This document shows positions 20,678 through 26,463 of a DNA stretch of 26,463 nucleotides, piece after piece. The translations under genes and the position numbers were made by a program. Positions within the stretch are counted from its first letter, which is position 1. Each line of letters starts with the position of its first letter. Source of the DNA: Oppiella nova. Lineage: Eukaryota > Arthropoda > Arachnida > Sarcoptiformes > Oppiidae. The stretch spans positions 1 through 26,463 of the forward strand of contig CAJPVJ010000399.1 in NCBI GenBank assembly GCA_905397405.1. The letters are read 5' to 3'. The notes below the pieces were generated by a model. That model made no database searches. It was given only the letters and a program-made list of their open reading frames with translations, and had not been told where the DNA came from.

Positions 20678-21533
20678 CGCGTGACAAATGATCCGATGGT
20701 TTGATGGCAACAGAAATGTGAAAAATGAGTGATTTATTGGCGACTATTAGGTGAGAGACACGTGGACTGCGATACACTTTGCAATCAATTAGTTATTAAT
20801 CTATTCAAAGGTTCATTCATTTCATTGTATGATTGCTTTCCACTGCTCTGTCAGTGCTTTTCAATGCATTTCATAATTAGTTAACAAATGTTTTCATGAG
20901 TTTTGGAAACAAATTAATAAAAACTATAGAAACGCTATAATAAGGCATACAATATGTGTGGCAATACTTGTTGTCAATCTTCTGAGCGTTTTGTAAAACA
21001 AATGTTTTTCACTTTAATTGCTTTCCCTTACAATACCGGAGAGTTTACCTGAGTTTCACAAACAGGTAATGTATGTAACAAACAGACTACATGTGAAGGG
21101 CAGTCGTGTTGGCCACCAGTGGGCGCCACTCACTGCACAACACTCGCTGAGGCACTAGTGGTGACCACAACGCGAGTCTCTAGAGCACAGCCAATGCGTG
21201 GATAGTGTGCACACATTGCGTGCGTTTGTGTCGATCACTATATTTCAGTAATTTTGGTATATTTTGTGATCAAAACATTTGACACTTTTTTCGTACAAAT
21301 GTTTGGCGAATGTATAGCCAATGAGTGGACACTTGAATCGCAAGCTCTTGTGAACAGTTGTTATAATCACATGAAGTCTATGACTATAGTTATAATCACA
21401 TGAAGGCTATGACTACACCACTGAATACGAGTGCATCTAATAAGACATGAAATGAAGTGAACGTTAAATTCAATGCAATTGTTATATATTTATTAAAATA
21501 GTTTATATTTATCGTGCAATCAATCAAATTGTT
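20678..21533. promoter_or_regulatory. Divergent intergenic region DNAJC22 / TMEM185
   Basis: About 855 bp between two genes transcribed outward, so both promoters should be here. A less AT-rich island lies at about 21090-21240. A two-copy repeat of about 29 bp (TTATAATCACATGAAG..CTATGACTA) occurs at 21361-21416. No TATA box stands out. Confidence 0.45.
21361..21416. repeat. Two-copy 29-bp tandem repeat
   Basis: TTATAATCACATGAAG-T/G-CTATGACTA occurs at 21361 and again at 21390, with one substitution (GTC against GGC). Located upstream of TMEM185. Confidence 0.85.
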
Positions 21534-22713
21534 ATGAATTTTCAGCGATTATTCCAAGACTTCAACTCGAGGTATGGTATGGTGTGATGGATGTGGTGAC
21601 CGATGGTAACCAGTGTTGATAATTGCAGTAAATTCGTGGTCTACTTATGTCTTCTGGTGTTCTCGATGTTGTTTGCGTTACGTCTGGACGAGACGATTGT
21701 CATCTCGTATTGGGTGGTGTTCTGTCCGCTATGGCTGTGGAAGTGTTTGGTGATAGTGGGGGCACTCATAGGGACAGTGGTGTGGGTGCGGAACCCGGAC
21801 TACCGCCAGTCGGACAGCTCTTACATCCACTTCAAGTCAATGCTGATCAGTGTTTCCCTACAGCTATTGCTTCTCATGTTTGAGCTCTTGGTTTGTGATA
21901 AACTCGAGTCCGGACGACACTTCTGGATCTTAGCCTTCATTCCTCTGGTGTTCATATCGCTGCTGTCGATTGCGGTCTGCATTTGGGCCCTCAAGAACGA
22001 CAGGACCTTCGAGATGGAGCTGTTCTGCTCCGTCAATATCTTGCAGTTTATATTCATCGCCCTCCGGATGGATAAGTTCATCACGTGGTCCTGGGTACTG
22101 GTCTTGGTGCCCCTCTGGATCCTCCTGTGTCTGGCCATCATCGGTGTCCTCTACGCACTCATCTTCGCCGCTATACTTCTGCGGACACCCGAAGTGGCGG
22201 CCGAACAGCGCCGACAGAGCCTTCACTCTGCCGTCTCGTACTCACTCATTGTCTTACCACTGCTGGTCTTCTTAGTACTTCTGTCCAACAAATTAGACTC
22301 CGTTCACACGTCCAGTCCCTCGCAAATGGACTACTTTTCCACATGTATTCCCCTATACTTCACGTTCGCTATACTCCTGTGTCTTTCATTTGGCAATAAA
22401 GGCGGCAATTTATGTGAGTTTTAGCGCATGTTATCCCATATAATGAGATAATTCGTGACATTTGTTTGTATCGATTAAAGGGTGGTTCGGAATGAGGAAA
22501 GACTTTTGTTCATTCCTCCTGTCGATGTGTCCCTGTCTTCGAGTCTATGGCAATATATCCTATAATTTACACTTCAATCACAGCCTCTCATCGACGCCTC
22601 ACCCCAACGATGGCTCTCAGGACGTGTCAAACATCACTCATTCAAAGCATGTCATCACTCGACAGCCAAAGAAGTTTATTATACCTCACGTTAGCATAGA
22701 GTCACCCGATTGA
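21534..22713 (+). CDS. TMEM185: Transmembrane protein 185 (TMEM185A/B family)
   Basis: Three exons: 21534-21571, 21629-22413, 22481-22713; 1056 nt, 351 aa, almost exactly the length of human TMEM185A (350). Exon 1 codes MNFQRLFQDFNS, matching the family's MNLRGLFQDFNPSKF start; the junction codon AGT gives SSKF. The long exon encodes about seven to eight hydrophobic segments. Family motifs include LFALRLDETI, VVWVRNPDYR, CSVNILQFIFIALRMDK and AEQRR. Across the second splice the protein reads GNKGGNLWWFGMRKDFCSFLL, then YGNISYNLHF; it ends in a soluble Ser/His-rich tail with ESPD, like the family's EMPD. TMEM185 proteins are conserved multipass membrane proteins with poorly known function. No defects seen. 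A possible AATAAA lies at 22954-22959. Confidence 0.95.
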
Positions 22714-23471
22714 TCACAACCACTACCATAGCCCACACCAACTCTAGTATCATAATAGACCACTCATTCACTCATTCATTGATGTCCGACACGAATATCA
22801 AACAACAAAATGAAATGAAATTAAGATATTTTGTAAAATAGTATATATTATATGAAATGAATTTACATTATTATTACATGAATTGAAAGAATTTTATAAA
22901 TAATTACATTTTGATTTCCCATTTGTTTAAATCTGTTTTCATGAATCAAATCTAATAAAATTGATTACCAGTAAAATGTTTGACAACTAACTCAAGAATC
23001 CTTTATTTAAATTATTATTAAAATTATTCTTACGTTCATTGCAACTGATAATAATTATATCAATCAGTATGTATTTGGCATTAATATTGACATTAACTGT
23101 AAAGTCATAAAAAAAGATAATTTTTAGTTTAGTCGACAAGAATTGAGAGATTCTGTGCTATAACTAGTAATACCGTAGTATTGAAGGCAATGATAAGCTT
23201 ATGGTAGTAGTGAATGACTACGGGATGGCATGACTGGGGTTCAGGCTTTGCGTTTCATGAAGGCTTCACTCAATGCTCAGAGTCTGAGCCTCAGACTGGA
23301 GTGAGAGTCGAGTCGACACTCAAACACACAAACAATACATACAATGAAACCATTGATACTCAGAATACAGCAAAACATGTTTGCCTTTAATGCCAGCAAT
23401 TAGTGAGCAATGAATCGGTCATTGATTTGATCACTGAATGAGTCATTTGTGTCCAATTGATTGCTGAAACG
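22714..23471. other. Intergenic between TMEM185 and the SOCS gene
   Basis: AT-rich to about 23120, then less AT-rich up to the SOCS start codon, where the promoter and 5' UTR should lie. AATAAA at 22954-22959 could end the TMEM185 transcript. No gene seen. Confidence 0.45.
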
Positions 23472-25821
23472 ATGGCCTCACCCATGGATAACACCAGTGA
23501 TGGCGAGGATGTGGTCATCGGATCCAATGAAGACAAGCACAGAGCGGAAGACGCGGACAATAAGGACAACACATGCAAAGTGTGCACCGATGAGGACATT
23601 ACCACTCAGTTCTTCGCTTCGGGACCTTTCTATACGATTGACTCATCGGATGAGACAATAGGTCTTCGCAGTGATAGTGACAGCGATGTGAGGCATAGAA
23701 GAGAGCGTTCAGACAAATGCAGCGTTTTATACGCGGAAATGCCACACGATTTGGGTCGCAATCACATCCCTGTCCACAACGCGTGCACTGAGAGCACCGA
23801 TCGCCACACCAATGGGTCGACACAATCGGGAGGCGATGGTCAGCCTCTTGTGGGCGAACCTAACTATCACTGCGTTTGCTATAACTGTTGTTCGCCATTA
23901 AGTGTCGATGAATTGGATCACAACCTCTACTATATATCCAACGATAAGTCAAAGACACCGACCGATGGACACACTGACGGCCGCAATGACGACAACTCCC
24001 GTGAATCGTCGCCCATAATGTGGACGATTTGTTCCCAAAATGGTCGACACAATGGAGCGGACAATGGCTGTTCACCGGTGAATGGCCACCAATTGGTGTC
24101 CAACTATACGACTGTCATTAAACCGAAAGCACTTCGACCACAACTGCCAGTGACCGGCCACTCACAGAGTCATACAAATGGGTTACCACTGACACGACCA
24201 ACGCTTCCGATGCTCTCATTTCACGGCTCCACTCATGTGTTGACAGATAAGGATGAGTCGGCTTTCACTCAAATATCTCGCAGGAGATCCAACTCTGAAG
24301 CCACACATCATTATCAGTCGATTAGCAATGATCGACAGATTCCTTCCAGAAGTGGTGTCGACTACAACCGTCCTCTTCGGCACCAAAGAAGTAAATCCGT
24401 GAATAAAGCGTTCAATAATAATATGGATATGAGTTTGGGTTTCAGTAAATGTCAGGCAATAAGTGATAAACATTTACCTCAACATCAATCCAAGAATACG
24501 AATCCGTTTTACTTAAACCAAAACTATAGTCAAAACAGTAATAATTCTGATGAAAGTCTGGATCCACACGAGACGTGCTCTTCGATGTACTCTTCGGAAC
24601 CGATTCACATGACTCTCGAAGAAGTGAGAAATATATTCTCGAAAAGTCAGAGCAAACCACTGAAGAACCCGTTTCTCGTCACCAAACATAAGAGGACCAC
24701 AAATGCAATGGAAGACAAAATGGGTTTTAATAAATCAAAGTCAAAGTCAAAGATCAAGTGTGCGATTGAGAGCCTCTTCAGAAGTAAACGCAAATCCTGT
24801 TCTTCCATCACTTCCACAGACGACAACTCTATTGAATCAGAATTTACAGACAAAAATGGTTCTCAAGAGTCCGGTGAAGGCTTTGCAAACAACTGTTCCA
24901 ACGACAGCCCATTCACACACAGAGCTCTGCCACCACTTCCCCCTCCGATCAACACAAACAACACCAATGAGTCGATCGATGTGTTGAGCCGTGAAGACGA
25001 GGAGCGCCAGAAGTTTCTGGACTACGCGGCCAGCATTGAACGCGTCAAAGATGTCGGTTTTTATGGCGTCATTTGATTGCATCTAATGATTAACTAATGA
25101 TTGTATTGATTGTAATGACAGTGCGGTTGGTATTGGGGGCCAATCAGTGGAGAAATGGCTGAGAAGCTGTTGCAGTCGGAGCCGTGCGGTTCATTCATCG
25201 TGAGGGACAGCTCTGACGAGCACTACATCTTCAGCTTAACCTTTAAGTTGAATGGTTTAGTACGACACGTGCGCATCGAACATGACCAGGGTTTGCCTCG
25301 CATACCATTCCCCTCATTGATACCATCATTCACTGCGATTGTCTCGATCTGTAGGAAACTTCAGTTTCGGTTCCCTCCAGAAGTTCAAAAGCAATACAAT
25401 CGTCGACTTCATAGAGAACGCTGTCCAGCACTCGAGGAGCGGACGGTTCCTGTTTTTCCTGCACCGGCGCCCAGTGATGGGTCCGATGCGCGTCCAACTC
25501 CTACACCCCGTCTCGCGCTTCAAACAAATACAATCACTTCAACACATGTGTCGGTCAGTCATAAGTCTATAGGATTTTCTATAGAAACAAGCATTTAATG
25601 ATAAATTACTTGTATTGTGGCAAAGGTTCGTAATACTGAAGCACGTGCGCCGGGATCTCATCGATGACCTACCGCTGCCTAAAATGCTTAAATGCTACTT
25701 AAATACCCCGTATTATTATTCAGAAGAGTTAGCGCTAATGAGTGAACAGCAATCAAACACAAACCCAAACCCAGAACACGAGCCAACTTTGCCTCCAAAT
25801 ACTAGTCAATCGGAAACTTAA
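23472..25821 (+). CDS. SOCS7: Suppressor of cytokine signalling, SOCS6/7 type (Socs16D-like)
   Basis: Adaptor of a Cullin-5 ubiquitin ligase that binds phosphotyrosine targets through SH2 and recruits Elongin B/C through a SOCS box. Exons 23472-25067, 25122-25290, 25355-25553, 25626-25821; 2160 nt, 719 aa, phases consistent. The first ATG in frame (23472) is used; the frame is open a little further upstream without an ATG. Residues 1-500 are disordered, Ser/Asn/Asp-rich, with a KSKSKSKI basic patch and a PPLPPP motif (possible SH3 ligand). The SH2 domain starts at GCGWYWGPISGEMAEKLL, with phosphotyrosine-pocket FIVRDSSDEHY, then NFSFGSLQKF and TIVDFIENAVQHS. The SOCS box has SLQHMCRFVILKHVRRDLI and DDLPLPKMLKCYL (LPLP is the Cul5 box). 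A YYYSEE tail as in SOCS6/7 follows. The donor after exon 1 (GTCATT) is weak but is the only one that fits in phase. Confidence 0.92.
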
Positions 25822-25841
25822 ATATTTACAAAAATATTCAT

Positions 25842-25863
25842 TTTATTTAATTATAAAAATAAA
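25842..25863. promoter_or_regulatory. Overlapping polyadenylation signals of two converging genes
   Basis: AATAAA at 25858-25863 (+) follows the SOCS stop by 37 bp. TTTATT at 25842-25847, which is AATAAA on the minus strand, lies 54 bp past the ERCC8-like stop. Each signal is nearer the other gene's coding region than its own cleavage site would be, so the two mature 3' UTRs should overlap. Confidence 0.65.
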
Positions 25864-25900
25864 ATATAAATATATATTTAAATTGTCATTTAATGTGTTG

Positions 25901-26463
25901 TCATTCACTATCACTCCATCGGTCAGTATAATACCTATTAAGAGGTTTGCTCTCGTTGTGGACATCCATTTTGGGAGTCCACACACAAAGTCGTTGATTA
26001 CCTCCGCTGTAGAGTACGAGTGATCCCCTGTCGAGTCCGGTCACACAGTTGGGTCCCGCGGTGTTGAACGTCCCCTCCCGTGATGTGCACAGACTGTGGA
26101 CTCTCATACCAGTAGTCAAACTATAGCCCATTATGTCATTTCTCATCACTTTTTGTTCACTGGGAGTGAAGACATAGTCATCGGTGGCGAACACTTGGCA
26201 TCTGAGATAAGAGCTGGTGTTGGGGTTATGTTTGGATGATTTGCTTCGCACTAAAGGGCACTCAAAGTTGATGTCAGAGCGGATCAGATCAGAGCGCATG
26301 AAATGCCATGAATTGAGTTTATTGGAGCGACCCTTCGCCGTCAACACTGACATCTGGTCTCTCGTGAACTGCAGACATGTGATCGGCTCCAGAGACATGT
26401 CATCACTTCCAACCACTCGAACCGATCTATTCAGACGCCTTATATCATAGATGTGTAGATAAC
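25901..26463 (-). CDS. ERCC8: WD40 protein resembling ERCC8/CSA, C-terminal part (5' end beyond the window)
   Basis: Open from the right edge to TGA at 25901, about 187 codons, no intron seen. The visible part begins within a WD repeat ending LHIYDIRRLNRSVRV, then EPITCLQFTRDQMSVLTAKG (next blade), FATDDYVFTPSEQKV, and VTGLDRGSLVLYSGGNQRLC followed by VWTPK (last blade). The acidic tail ends DRWSDSE. Human CSA has the same order near its C-terminus: DIRRA, TSDGLHLLTVGTD, a FVFVP segment, ELYSGSRDCNILAW.P and a tail with DAWSSSDEE. CSA is the substrate receptor of a DDB1-CUL4 ubiquitin ligase in transcription-coupled repair. WD40 identity is firm; the ERCC8 orthology is a reasonable inference from the tail. 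Confidence 0.72.
   Translation of the reverse strand, partial: YLHIYDIRRLNRSVRVVGSDDMSLEPITCLQFTRDQMSVLTAKGRSNKLNSWHFMRSDLIRSDINFECPLVRSKSSKHNPNTSSYLRCQVFATDDYVFTPSEQKVMRNDIMGYSLTTGMRVHSLCTSREGTFNTAGPNCVTGLDRGSLVLYSGGNQRLCVWTPKMDVHNESKPLNRYYTDRWSDSE

Noticed and set aside
1-26463. CRISPR array, transposon, integrated virus or bacterial gene cluster
   Set aside because: No spaced direct-repeat array, no transposase or reverse-transcriptase motifs, no operon structure. Genes are spliced and animal-like.

Overview
The window looks like nuclear DNA of a small-genome arthropod, most likely an acariform (oribatid-type) mite. Spacers and introns are AT-rich, most introns are 55-100 bp with GT..AG ends, genes are closely packed on both strands, and every recognisable protein has animal orthologues. 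There is no bacterial, viral or transposon coding content. The mite assignment is inference.

Layout, left to right. 1-4976: AT-rich, gene-poor, apparently intron of a KLF6/7-type zinc-finger gene whose first coding exon is at 4977-5078 (-). It holds a permuted inverted repeat with GA/CT tracts and a one-N assembly gap. 5905-5976 (+): tRNA-Gln(UUG). 6882-10743 (-): Frizzled 5/8-type Wnt receptor in four exons. 11376-13579 (+): BTB-BACK-TLDc protein in ten exons. 14549-16887 (+): PFTAIRE cyclin-dependent kinase (CDK14/Eip63E) in eleven exons. 18383-19248 (+): unrecognised protein in three exons. 19598-20677 (-): DNAJC22/wurst J-protein, one exon. 21534-22713 (+): TMEM185. 23472-25821 (+): SOCS6/7-type suppressor of cytokine signalling. 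25901-26463 (-): C-terminal part of a WD40 protein resembling ERCC8/CSA, running off the right edge.

Most striking observation: two genes contain blocks whose bases are replaced by their complement IN PLACE, without reversal. At about 7401-7526 the Frizzled frame is broken exactly where the second extracellular loop and TM5 should be; base-by-base complementing restores a perfect 42-codon stretch in frame. In the BTB-BACK-TLDc gene the same operation at about 12099-12218 restores the end of BTB and the start of BACK, and at about 12445-12506 it restores a complete BACK exon with its splice signals. After correction both genes have consistent exon phases from start to stop (636 and 493 aa). 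A normal inversion gives the reverse complement, so this cannot come from ordinary rearrangement. The simplest explanation is an alteration or processing artefact of the sequence record. Two tandem duplications of exactly 128 bp lie nearby, close to the length of the best-bounded block.

The genes do not form an operon-like system. Frizzled and CDK14-type kinases both have Wnt-pathway roles in animals, but their proximity here is probably incidental.
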